DNA of 64,000 nt from JADGOV01 sp963814355. Its GTDB lineage: Bacteria; Actinomycetota; Actinomycetes; JADGOV01. The stretch is from contig CAWFCZ010000023.1 of NCBI GenBank assembly GCA_963814355.1, positions 1 through 64,000 on the forward strand, read 5' to 3'. Below are positions 19,082 through 27,117 of this stretch, in pieces. The notes beneath the pieces are model-generated. The model was given only the letters and a program-made list of their open reading frames with translations. It had not been told where the DNA came from and ran no database searches. Positions within the stretch are counted from its first letter, which is position 1. Every line of letters begins with the position of its first letter. The translations under genes and the position numbers were made by a program.

Positions 19082-19782
19082 CGCACCGGTCGGTGACCCC
19101 GTCACCCGGCACCGGCCTGGCGGCCGTGCTGTTCGACATGGACGGCCTGCTGGTCGACTCCGAACCGCTGTGGTACGAGGTGGAAGCGGAGATCGCCGAA
19201 GCGCTCGGGGGTCGGTGGCATCCGGCCGACCAGGCGGCCTGCGTCGGCGGCCCGCTGCGGGCCACCGCCTCCCGGATACTCGCCAAGGCCACTGGGCCGG
19301 CCACCGTGGGAGACGTGGAGACCCGCCTGATCGACGGAATGGCCGCGCGGCTGGCGGTCGGCGTGCCGCTGCGTCCGGGGGCGGGGGACCTGCTGGCCGG
19401 CCTGGCGCAGCACCGGATCCCCACGGCGCTGGTGTCCTCCTCCGAGCGACGGTTGATGGACATCGCGCTGGCCGGGTTGACCCAGCACATCTTCGATGCC
19501 TCGGTAGCCGGTGACGAGGTGCACCGCCGCAAGCCCGACCCGGAGGCGTACCTGCGGGCCGCCGCACTGCTCGGCGTCGACCCGACCGACTGCGTCGCGT
19601 TGGAGGATTCGGCGACCGGCGTGGCCGCCGCCGAAGCCGCTGGCTGCCGCTGCGTGGTGGTGCCCGATCTGGTGCCGGTCGCGGCCACCCCGACCCGGCC
19701 GGTGCTGAGCTCGCTGGCCGACATCGACGTGGCCGCCCTGATGGCGCCGCGCCCGGACCGGGCAACCACTACGGTGAGATAG
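19078..19782 (+). CDS. HAD family hydrolase (beta-phosphoglucomutase-like phosphatase)
   Basis: About 234 residues. HAD motif I is AVLFDMDGLLVDSEPLW, motif II lies in ALVSSSERRL, motif III is HRRKPDPEAY and motif IV is CVALEDSATG. The cap type places it with the DhaA/PgmB-like small-molecule phosphatases. The substrate is not evident. GTG 19078 overlaps the metH stop, and its own stop shares a base with the cysQ start, so the three genes are translationally linked. Confidence 0.9.
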   Translation: MTHRSVTPSPGTGLAAVLFDMDGLLVDSEPLWYEVEAEIAEALGGRWHPADQAACVGGPLRATASRILAKATGPATVGDVETRLIDGMAARLAVGVPLRPGAGDLLAGLAQHRIPTALVSSSERRLMDIALAGLTQHIFDASVAGDEVHRRKPDPEAYLRAAALLGVDPTDCVALEDSATGVAAAEAAGCRCVVVPDLVPVAATPTRPVLSSLADIDVAALMAPRPDRATTTVR

Positions 19783-20561
19783 TGATCGACTTTGCGGACG
19801 TCCCGGTCCGGCCCGGCTCGGACCCCGACGACTCGGCCTTGGCAGCGGCCCTGGCCACCGAGGCCGGCCGGCGCCTGCTGGTGATTCGCGAGCGCTACGC
19901 CGACGCCGAGCCGGCGCAGCGCAAAGCGGCCGGCGACCGGCAGTCGCACGAGTACCTTATGGCGGAGTTGGCGAGCGCCCGGCCGGGTGACGCCGTGCTG
20001 TCCGAGGAGGGCCGCGACGATCTGGCCCGGTTGACCGCCGAGCGGGTGTGGATCGTGGACCCGCTGGACGGCACCCGGGAGTTCGCCGAGTTCCGCGACG
20101 ACTGGGCGGTGCACGTCGCACTGTGGGCGTCCGGGGATCTCCTCGCCGGCGCGGTCGCCCTACCGGCGATGGAGCTCACCTTCGCCACCCCGCGGGTGCC
20201 GCTGCCCCCCCCGCAGGCCGGGCAGCCGCGGATGGTGGTCAGCCGGTCGCGACCGCCGGCCTGGACCGACGAGGTCGCCGAGGCGTTGGGTGCTGAGCTG
20301 CTGCCGATGGGGTCGGCCGGCGCGAAGGTAATGGCGATCGTGCAGGGGATCGCCGAGGTGTACGTCCATGCCGGCGGTCAGTACGAATGGGACTCCGCGG
20401 CGCCGGTGGCGGTGGCCCGGGCAGCCGGTCTGCACACCAGCCGGATCGACGGGTCGCCGCTGCGGTACAACTGCCGCGACACCCTGCTGCCGGACCTGGT
20501 GGTCTGCCGGCCGGATCTCGCCGACAAGGTGCTCGCCGCCGTGCGGGCCGCGATGCGGTGA
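19782..20561 (+). CDS. cysQ: 3'(2'),5'-bisphosphate nucleotidase CysQ
   Basis: 259-residue magnesium-dependent phosphatase that removes PAP, the by-product of every PAPS-using sulfotransferase. Metal-site motifs: LSEEGRDD, WIVDPLDGTREFAEFRDDW and YEWDSAAPVAVARAAG. Its position a few kb from five sulfotransferase domains is fitting, although cysQ next to mshC is also an ancestral actinobacterial arrangement. Confidence 0.9.
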   Translation: MIDFADVPVRPGSDPDDSALAAALATEAGRRLLVIRERYADAEPAQRKAAGDRQSHEYLMAELASARPGDAVLSEEGRDDLARLTAERVWIVDPLDGTREFAEFRDDWAVHVALWASGDLLAGAVALPAMELTFATPRVPLPPPQAGQPRMVVSRSRPPAWTDEVAEALGAELLPMGSAGAKVMAIVQGIAEVYVHAGGQYEWDSAAPVAVARAAGLHTSRIDGSPLRYNCRDTLLPDLVVCRPDLADKVLAAVRAAMR

Positions 20562-20949
20562 AGGGTCGCTGCTGACCTCAGCGGGCCGCTCGTCCAGGCG
20601 ACCAGGATCCGGCGACCAGGATCCAGCGACCAAGAGCCAGCCATGGCCACGGACGGGCCTTCTGTCGACTTGTCCGCGATCTGCGCCCCGTACACGGTGT
20701 CCCCTTGGCAACCGAGCGGATCTGGTCGCTTCCGCCGTGACGGCCTGACCACGCCGAAAAGTCGCGCCCCAGAAGGCCAGGTGCTCCTGGCGCTGATCAG
20801 CTCGGCATAACAGTAGGTTCCGGTCGACGCTCCTTGGGTTGGTTTTCGCGATTCCAAGGAGGCAGTGATGAACAGCAGGACGCGGGTGGAATCGTGCTCT
20901 ACCTGAATGACCCGGTAGAGGAGGCTGTGTGCGTCCCGCGCTGGCGGGG
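20562..20949. other. Intergenic region, 388 bp
   Basis: No conserved gene seen. Contains a 14-bp tandem array at 20597-20638 and, at 20868-20906, a 12-codon reading frame (MNSRTRVESCST) behind a perfect AAGGAGG ribosome site, which may be a leader peptide or the remains of a lost gene. Confidence 0.5.
20597..20638. repeat. 14-bp tandem repeat, three units
   Basis: Units GGCGACCAGGATCC (20597, 20611, identical) and AGCGACCAAGAGCC (20625, diverged). Just downstream of cysQ. Unrelated in sequence to the 14-bp arrays at 50.6-50.9 kb. Confidence 0.7.
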
Positions 20950-21366
20950 TTACTGGGAGTCGGATGGAGGTGGCGATGGTGGCCAGGTGACAACTGGCCG
21001 GCCGATTTCCCATTCGTGGCCGAAGGGGTCGACCACCCGGCCAACACGCCAGCCGTGCTCTTCCGCGACCGGATCCTTCTCGGCTGCTCCCGCGGCGACC
21101 GCTTGCGCGAACACCGCATCGGGCTCGTCAACCGTCAGAAGAAGACGGCCGGTCGCGCCCCCAAGGTCGCGCGGTACCAACCGCTCGGTGCTCGATCCGG
21201 TCGCAGCGATCCAGAATGCCGCGCCACCAATGTCGAGTTGGGCGACAATGTCCTCTCCCTCGCCGACCCGATGAAGAACCGTGGCATCAAAGGCCTCCGC
21301 GTAGAACTCGAGCGCCGTCGCTCCTCGGTCAACCCAGAGCTGCGGCTGAATGGTCGTGGCGGTCAT
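20950..21366 (-). CDS. VOC family protein (glyoxalase-like)
   Basis: 138 residues, single vicinal-oxygen-chelate fold module. N-terminal QLWVDRGATALEFYAEAF, the middle DIGGAAFWIA and the C-terminal VVDPFGHEWEIGRP are characteristic (metal Glu in HEWEIG). Function unknown beyond family. ATG 21366 chosen because the residues before it are not conserved. Follows a possible island edge marked by the tnpB relic. Confidence 0.82.
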   Translation of the reverse strand: MTATTIQPQLWVDRGATALEFYAEAFDATVLHRVGEGEDIVAQLDIGGAAFWIAATGSSTERLVPRDLGGATGRLLLTVDEPDAVFAQAVAAGAAEKDPVAEEHGWRVGRVVDPFGHEWEIGRPVVTWPPSPPPSDSQ

Positions 21367-21585
21367 CCGCGAAGCCTCCCGCTCTCGCCCACGCACGGCA
21401 ACTCGATCCCAGAGCCACACTGATGGTTCATAGGGGTTGAATCTGGTCTCGAGCCTATCTGGTGGTCAGCGCGGCGGGTCCGTCCGCGGCGGTCGGGTCG
21501 CTGGTGAGTTGGCCGTGCCGGTGGTGATGTTGTCGGTGGCCGCGAAGGAAGCGTGCCATTTCAGCTCACGCGCCGAGGCTGCCGC

Positions 21586-22102
21586 CACCACGCACTGCAC
21601 GCCATCGCCAACACGCTCACCCAATACCCTAAGGTGGCGCTGGAGGACCTCAACGTGCACGGCATGCTCGCCAATCATCGCCTCGCCCGGTCGATCTCGG
21701 ATGCCGCCTGGACCGAACTGGCGCGCCTGGTCGGCTACCGGCAACCCTCGCGCGACGGCCAGGTCGTGACCGTGGCCCGGTGGTACCCCTCGTCCAAGAC
21801 GTGCTCTGGCTCCGGCGCGGTCGACGCCAACCTGACCCTCGCGCTGCGGACCTACCGATGCGCGCAGCGCGAACTGGAACGGGACCGCGACGTCAACGCC
21901 GCCATCAACATCGCCGCGTGGGCCGACGCCCAGGCGGCCCGGGACCGAGAAGCAACCGGCCCGGACACCAACGCCCGCCGACGGGAAGGCTCTGGCCAGC
22001 GCGGCAGCGCAGGCGAACCAGCCCGGATGAAACGGGAACCCGGCACGCAGCAGCGTGACCAGGACGCCCGAGAAGGGCGCTGCGACAATGTGTCGACAGG
22101 CT
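21586..22102 (+). pseudogene. Decayed TnpB (IS200/IS605-family OrfB) fragment
   Basis: Only the C-terminal half is recognisable: VALEDLNVHGMLANHRLARS, then SDAAWTELARLVGYR, WYPSSKTCSGSGAVDANLTL and RDVNAAINIAAWAD. The RuvC-like glutamate and last aspartate remain, but the zinc knuckle is broken: only two of four cysteines survive (CSGSG for CSGCG). The N-terminal half is missing, and no TnpA partner or inverted ends were seen. Not expected to be active. The 3' end runs into the end of the convergent PssE-sulfotransferase gene. Confidence 0.75.
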
Positions 22103-23569
22103 TTAGTACCGGTAACGCAGCCGCAGCGGCCAGGTGACCAGTTCCACCAAGGCTTGGGAGCGTTTCGGCAGGTCGGTTCGCCAGCCTTCGTCGCGGCGCA
22201 GCACGAGGCGGCCGGTGCGAAAGCGCATCGGGTTACCGGCCACGGTGTGGGCCGGCCGCAATTCGACGGCATCCCCGTGCAGCTGGGTCAGCGGGACGTC
22301 CGACGGCAACCCGGCCAGGCTCAGGACCCGGCGCAGCTCCGCGGCCGGGTCGTCCATCAGGTCCTCGTAGCGCACCACGATCGAGGGCACCAGCCGGGTC
22401 AGGCCGGCGACCATGGCGTTGTGCCCGGACCACAACAAACCGGACCTGCCGGGGGAGTACATCGGCATGTAGCTCTTGCCGTAGGCCACCTCGGGTCGGC
22501 GACGCTGCTTGAGCCAGGAGTTCGCCACGCCCCGTGGATCCCGCACCGCGTGCACCAGCCGCAGGTCGATGCCGGGTACCTCGCGCAGCAGGTAGCCGTA
22601 GGAGGCGTGTTTGCTGGAGTCCACGATGACCCGGGCCGCCGATACCTCGTGCAGCGCGCCGTAGAGCCGGCCGAGCAGGTCGGCGTACTCCCGCATCCGG
22701 CTGCGGTAACCCGGCAGGAGCGCGTTGGCGACCATCGCCGGGATGAATCGGTTACGGTCGACGGCCCGCTTGAGTCCGATGACCCGCTCGACGTCGAGCG
22801 CCTCCCACCCCCCGAACGCCTTGCGCCCGACCTCGGTCCACAGCGGGCATGCGCTGAAGCACTGGCCGCAGCCGCACCGCTCGTCTCCCCGGACGCCGCG
22901 TTCCCACAGGTGAACAACCTCGCCGGAGGAGACCACCCCCAGCACCTCACCGAGCATCCGGTCCAGCAGCGTGGTTCCGCTGCGTCCGAAACCGCCGAGA
23001 TAGAGCACCACGGGACGGTCGGTGGGCGCGTCCGGCGCCTGGGTCAAGCCGGCCACCGCGTCGGCGAAGGCGCGTACCGCCAGCTCGCGACGCTCGCGCT
23101 CGGCCGTGGGCGTGACCGTGAACGCTTCCGGGGAAGCCAGCGCGGCTTCCAGCGTCGCGAACAGCTCGGCTTCGGTACGCGCCACCCGAACCAGGCCGGC
23201 CTTGTCCATCCGAGCGGCGAAGAGCATCTGGTGGTCGTCCACGTGCTCGCCGAGGCTGGCCTCCCGTGGGACGACGATCGGAAGATGTCCGGCATGCCGG
23301 CATTCGGTGATGGTCGCCGGGCCGCCATGACAGACCACTGCGTCGGCCTGGCGGATCTGGGCTGCCAACTCCTGCGCGCTGAAGAAGGCGACACCCTCGG
23401 CCCGGTCGGGGGGCAGCGCAGAGCCGTGTTGCACGACGCACCGCACGCGATCCGACGACTGCCCGGCGATCCACTGGTCGCACCAGCGCACCAGCCGGTC
23501 GAAGCGGTGGAAGTCGGTCCCGAGCAGGACGAGAACCGTCTTCGGCGCCTCCGCCGGGACGACGCTCAC
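22103..23569 (-). CDS. Fusion: PssE/Alg13-like glycosyltransferase + sulfotransferase
   Basis: About 488 residues. Residues ~1-155 are a GT28 C-terminal (PssE/Alg13) domain with VLVLLGTDFHRFDRLV and the UDP-sugar site ADAVVCHGGPATITECRHAG. From ~residue 180 comes a sulfotransferase with the PAPS 5'-phosphosulfate loop GGFGRSGTTLLDRML, a CGCGQCFSACPLW motif and 3'-phosphate motif AVRDPRGVANSW. The sulfotransferase half is paralogous to the protein at 36620 (shared HTxAGNPMRFR). GTG 23569 overlaps the upstream pssD-like stop by 3 bp. Sugar transfer and sulfation by one chain is an inference. Confidence 0.85.
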   Translation of the reverse strand: MSVVPAEAPKTVLVLLGTDFHRFDRLVRWCDQWIAGQSSDRVRCVVQHGSALPPDRAEGVAFFSAQELAAQIRQADAVVCHGGPATITECRHAGHLPIVVPREASLGEHVDDHQMLFAARMDKAGLVRVARTEAELFATLEAALASPEAFTVTPTAERERRELAVRAFADAVAGLTQAPDAPTDRPVVLYLGGFGRSGTTLLDRMLGEVLGVVSSGEVVHLWERGVRGDERCGCGQCFSACPLWTEVGRKAFGGWEALDVERVIGLKRAVDRNRFIPAMVANALLPGYRSRMREYADLLGRLYGALHEVSAARVIVDSSKHASYGYLLREVPGIDLRLVHAVRDPRGVANSWLKQRRRPEVAYGKSYMPMYSPGRSGLLWSGHNAMVAGLTRLVPSIVVRYEDLMDDPAAELRRVLSLAGLPSDVPLTQLHGDAVELRPAHTVAGNPMRFRTGRLVLRRDEGWRTDLPKRSQALVELVTWPLRLRYRY

Positions 23570-24144
23570 AGCAACGGCCCGATCAGTCGGGCGCCGGGGT
23601 AGAAGGCGAGCTGTTCCTCCCACTGGACGCAGAACCGGCTGCTCAGTGGGCGGCACAGTCGGCCAGTCACCGTCGGTGTGTCGATGCGGTCGTAGACCTC
23701 GACATACACGGTCGCCACGCCGGTCATTCTGGCCAGCAAGAAGAACGGGAAGGCTACGCCCGCGCCCGTGGAGACGACGACGTCGGGGCGGAAGGCGCGC
23801 ATCACCCGGATCGCCAGCCCGGTGTTGCGGATCAGGTTGCCCAGGTGGCGGGTGGTCGGGTAGTACGCCCACACCACGTCCTCCCCGGCCAAGGAGGACT
23901 CCGCGTCAGGCGTGCGGAAGGTCACCCACTGGCGGTCCCGGTCGCGCCACCAACTCCGCAAGGCCGCCAGTTGCGCTAGGTGCCCACCGCTCGATCCGAC
24001 GAGTAGCACCCTGGCGGCCGTGTCGCCGCCGAGGCGCCGGGTCGCCTCGCCGCGAGAGTGCGGCGGAGTCTCGACCGTCAACAGTTCCCACCTTCCGGAC
24101 GCCCCGTGGCCAGCGGAGCGTCGGCGTTGACGTTCCCTCTCCAT
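23566..24144 (-). CDS. PssD/Alg14-like UDP-glycosyltransferase membrane subunit
   Basis: 192 residues. Alg14 family marks: ARVLLVGSSGGHLAQLAAL, PDVVVSTGAGVAFPFFLLAR, and AFYPGARLIGPLL at the C-terminus. Alg14-type proteins anchor and partner an Alg13/PssE catalytic subunit, here supplied by the fused gene immediately downstream (4-bp overlap). Together they add one sugar to a lipid-linked precursor on the cytoplasmic face. Start uncertain: ATG 24144 has no good ribosome site, while TTG 24081 has AAGGTGGG before it. Confidence 0.82.
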   Translation of the reverse strand: MERERQRRRSAGHGASGRWELLTVETPPHSRGEATRRLGGDTAARVLLVGSSGGHLAQLAALRSWWRDRDRQWVTFRTPDAESSLAGEDVVWAYYPTTRHLGNLIRNTGLAIRVMRAFRPDVVVSTGAGVAFPFFLLARMTGVATVYVEVYDRIDTPTVTGRLCRPLSSRFCVQWEEQLAFYPGARLIGPLL

Positions 24145-24204
24145 TGAACCAGTCGAACGCCCGCCGCAGCCGGACTACGCGGGGCGGGTCGCTCACTCCA
24201 TCGG

Positions 24205-24217
24205 GCCAACAGTTGGC
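24205..24217. promoter_or_regulatory. Palindrome GCCAAC-A-GTTGGC
   Basis: Six-bp perfect arms around one central base, in the divergent region between the pssD-like gene and the secreted GH26-like gene at 24268. Position suits an operator controlling one or both directions. Confidence 0.35.
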
Positions 24218-24267
24218 GGGGTGCACATGACGAAAACTTTGGTACTACCTCGAAGGGATCTCCACCG

Positions 24268-26976
24268 ATGCTATTCTCCCGCCCCACCCGAGCCGCCCTG
24301 GTTCTCACCGCGGCCGTGTCGATCGCCGTTCCGATTGGCGGCGGGACCTTGCCGGCCCGGGCGAGCGCCCAGCCGGCCGTTCCCGCCGTCGTTGCGGGCG
24401 TCCCGGCGGTGCCGGCGCACGGCGCGCTCTTCGGTGCGGCGGTGAGCAACCGCCCCGACCTCGACGTCAAGGCATCGACCCTCGACCTGGAAGGCCAGAT
24501 CGGCCGGAAGTTGGATGTGCATCGGCTGTATGACGTGTGGGACGACCCGCAGCCGGGTCCGATGACGTCCTGGACGGTGGCCGGTGGGCGGACCCCGGTG
24601 TTGTCCATCAAGGCCAGCCGCCGCGACGGGTCGGTCGTCCGCTGGGCCGATATCGCCGCCGGTCGGGAAGACCCCCAGATCCGCGCCCAGGCCAGGGGAT
24701 TGAAGGCGTTGAACGCCCCGCTGTTCCTGAGCCTGCAACACGAACCGGAGAACGACCCCGGCAACGGCACCGCCGCGGACTACGTCGCCGCCTGGCGGCA
24801 CTACGTCGCCGTGTTCCGCTCCGAGAACGTCACCAACGTCTCCTTCACCTGGATCCTGATGGCCTGGAGCTTCGAACGCGCCACCATCGCCGACTCCTTC
24901 TACCCCGGCGACGACGTCATCGACTGGGTCGCCGCCGACGGCTACAACTGGTACGGCACCTCGGCGGACAAGCCCTGGCGGCCCCTCGGCGATGCCATCA
25001 GCGGCTTCTACGACTGGGGCACCGCCCACCACAAGCCCATGATGATCGCCGAATACGGCTCCCTCGAAGACCCGCAGACCCCCGGCCGCAAGGCGGCCTG
25101 GATCACTGACGCCGCCGCCGCCATCAAAACCATGCCCGGCATCAAAGCCGTCCTCTACTTCCACTCCCCAGTCGGATACCCGTGGTGGATCGACTCCTCC
25201 GCCTCTGCGGTGGCCGCTTTCGCGGACATGGGCCATGACCCCTACTTCCGCACTTTGCCCGAGGCCGCGTTGACGGTCAGCCCGACCCAGGGTCCGGCGC
25301 CGCTGCGCGTGGTGCTCGACGGCTCGGCAAGCTACAGCGCCGGCGCGAGCGGCCTGACCTGGCGGCTGGACTTCGGCGACGGCTCCACCGCGCTGGTCAC
25401 CGGCACCCCCCCGGCAAACGTCGCGCACACCTACGCGCCCGGCAGCTACACCGCCACGCTCAGCGTCGCCGGCGCGGACGGATCGTCGGACGTCACCAAT
25501 AGCTCGGTCACCGCCCTGCCCGCCCCGGGCGCCCTCACCAACGGGCAGACCAACGTCACGCCGACCGGGGCGACCCTGAACGGCCGGGTGGACCCGAACG
25601 GGTTGGAGACCTCGGCCTGGTTCGACTACGGCACGACGACCGGGTACGGCTCGGCGACCGCGACGACCTCCGTGGGCGCCAGCACTCGGATGGCGCCGTT
25701 CGCGGCGCCGGTCAGCGGCCTGTCGCCGAACAGCACCTACCACTACCGGATCGTCGCCCGAAGCGGTGCCGGCACCACCACAGGTACCGACGGCACGTTC
25801 ACCACCCCCGGCCCACCGGCGGCGACCACCGGTGGAGCCAACTCGGTCACCGCGACAACCGCGGGCGTGGCCGGCTCGGTGGACGCGAACGGGCTGGCCA
25901 CAGATGCCTGGTTCGAGTACGGCACGACCACGGCATACGGCGCCCGGACCTGGGCGGCACCGGCCGGCAGCAAGAGTTGGGGCGTCCCGGTGTCCGCCAC
26001 GCTGAGCGGGCTGCGGGCTAACACCGGATACCACTACCGGGCAGTCGCCGCCAACAGCTCCGGGACCTCCTACGGCACCGACCGAACGCTCACCACCGCC
26101 GGCCCGGCGATAGCGACGACCGGCGCCTCGACCGACGTGGCCGCGGCGACGGCGGGCGTGTCCGGCTCGGTGAACGCGAACGGCCTGGCGACCGATGCCT
26201 GGTTCGAGTACGGCACGACCACGGCCTACGGCGCACGGACCTCGGCGGTAGCCGCCGGTGACAAGAGCTGGGCCGTCCGGGTGTCCGCCACGCTTGGCGG
26301 TTTGCGCGCCAACACCGGGTACCACTACCGGCTCGTGGCCGCGAACAGCGCCGGGACCTCCTTCGGCACCGACCGAACGCTCACCACCGCCGGCCCGGCG
26401 ATAGCGACGACCGGCGCCTCGACCGACGTGACCGCGGCGACGGCGGGCGTGTCCGGCTCGGTGAACGCGAACGGCCTGGCGACCGATGCCTGGTTCGAGT
26501 ACGGCACGACCACGGCCTACGGCGCACGGACCTCGGCGGTAGCCGCCGGTGACAAGAGCTGGGCCGTCCGGGTGTCCGCCACGCTTGGCGGTTTGCGCGC
26601 CAACACCGGGTACCACTACCGGGTCGTGGCCGCGAACAGCTCCGGGACCTCCTACGGCCCCGATCGGACGCTCACCAGCGCCGGCCCGGCGACCGTCACG
26701 ACCGGCGGCGCGCGTGCCCTGACCACCGCCGGAGCGACCGTCAGCGGCAACGTCGATCCCAACGGATTGGCCACCGATTACCGGGTCGAGTACGGGGCGA
26801 CCATCAGCTACGGCACCGCCCCGGCCTGGCGCGACGCCGGGTCGAAGTCGTGGGGCTCCGGGGTGTCGGCAGACATCACCGGCCTGGCCTCGCGGCGGCT
26901 GTACCACTACCGGTTGGTCGCGCGGAACTCGGCCGGTACCAGCTACGGCTTGGACCGTACCTTCACCACCCGGTAA
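24268..26976 (+). CDS. Secreted multidomain GH26-like hydrolase with PKD and Fn3-like repeats
   Basis: 902 residues. Signal peptide (ALVLTAAVSIAVPIGGG), then a GH26-like barrel at residues ~50-330 with acid/base Glu159 (QHEPEND), FYPGDDVIDWVAADGYNWYG and nucleophile Glu262 (MIAEYGSLED). A PKD domain follows at ~332-416 (WRLDFGDGST...HTYAPGSYTATLSV). Then come about five fibronectin-III-like repeats of ~97 residues to the C-terminus (each with NANGLATDAWFEYGTTTAYG-like core and GYHYRxVAxNSxG). The repeats probably bind carbohydrate or space the enzyme from the surface. The catalytic domain is nearly identical to that of the next gene. Confidence 0.85.
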   Translation: MLFSRPTRAALVLTAAVSIAVPIGGGTLPARASAQPAVPAVVAGVPAVPAHGALFGAAVSNRPDLDVKASTLDLEGQIGRKLDVHRLYDVWDDPQPGPMTSWTVAGGRTPVLSIKASRRDGSVVRWADIAAGREDPQIRAQARGLKALNAPLFLSLQHEPENDPGNGTAADYVAAWRHYVAVFRSENVTNVSFTWILMAWSFERATIADSFYPGDDVIDWVAADGYNWYGTSADKPWRPLGDAISGFYDWGTAHHKPMMIAEYGSLEDPQTPGRKAAWITDAAAAIKTMPGIKAVLYFHSPVGYPWWIDSSASAVAAFADMGHDPYFRTLPEAALTVSPTQGPAPLRVVLDGSASYSAGASGLTWRLDFGDGSTALVTGTPPANVAHTYAPGSYTATLSVAGADGSSDVTNSSVTALPAPGALTNGQTNVTPTGATLNGRVDPNGLETSAWFDYGTTTGYGSATATTSVGASTRMAPFAAPVSGLSPNSTYHYRIVARSGAGTTTGTDGTFTTPGPPAATTGGANSVTATTAGVAGSVDANGLATDAWFEYGTTTAYGARTWAAPAGSKSWGVPVSATLSGLRANTGYHYRAVAANSSGTSYGTDRTLTTAGPAIATTGASTDVAAATAGVSGSVNANGLATDAWFEYGTTTAYGARTSAVAAGDKSWAVRVSATLGGLRANTGYHYRLVAANSAGTSFGTDRTLTTAGPAIATTGASTDVTAATAGVSGSVNANGLATDAWFEYGTTTAYGARTSAVAAGDKSWAVRVSATLGGLRANTGYHYRVVAANSSGTSYGPDRTLTSAGPATVTTGGARALTTAGATVSGNVDPNGLATDYRVEYGATISYGTAPAWRDAGSKSWGSGVSADITGLASRRLYHYRLVARNSAGTSYGLDRTFTTR
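24497..25175 (+). repeat. Copy A of a 679-bp duplicated GH26 catalytic segment
   Basis: Aligns without gaps to 27368-28046 (offset 2871 bp). By eye I find one difference, G at 24880 versus C at 27751 (Ala versus Pro). Sequence on both sides diverges abruptly, consistent with recent gene conversion or a segmental duplication. Confidence 0.92.
25540..26973 (+). repeat. Tandem ~291-bp Fn3-like repeats
   Basis: About five in-frame units. The units beginning at 26101 and 26392 are nearly identical with an exact 291-bp period; outer copies are more diverged. Indicates recent unequal crossing-over within the gene. Confidence 0.85.
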
Positions 26977-27117
26977 GCCGGTCCGGCGAGGCGGCGGCCG
27001 GGGAGCCCCGATTGGCGGCGACGACGGCCGCCATTCGGAGGAACATCCGCCGGTACCGCACAGTGGCCCGCCCACGGTGACGACAGCACTCCTATGACAC
27101 CGAGGGATCAGCCTGCG

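Noticed and set aside
21586..22102. Functional IS605-type element or active TnpB nuclease
   Set aside because: N-terminal half is missing, zinc-site cysteines are lost, and there is no tnpA.
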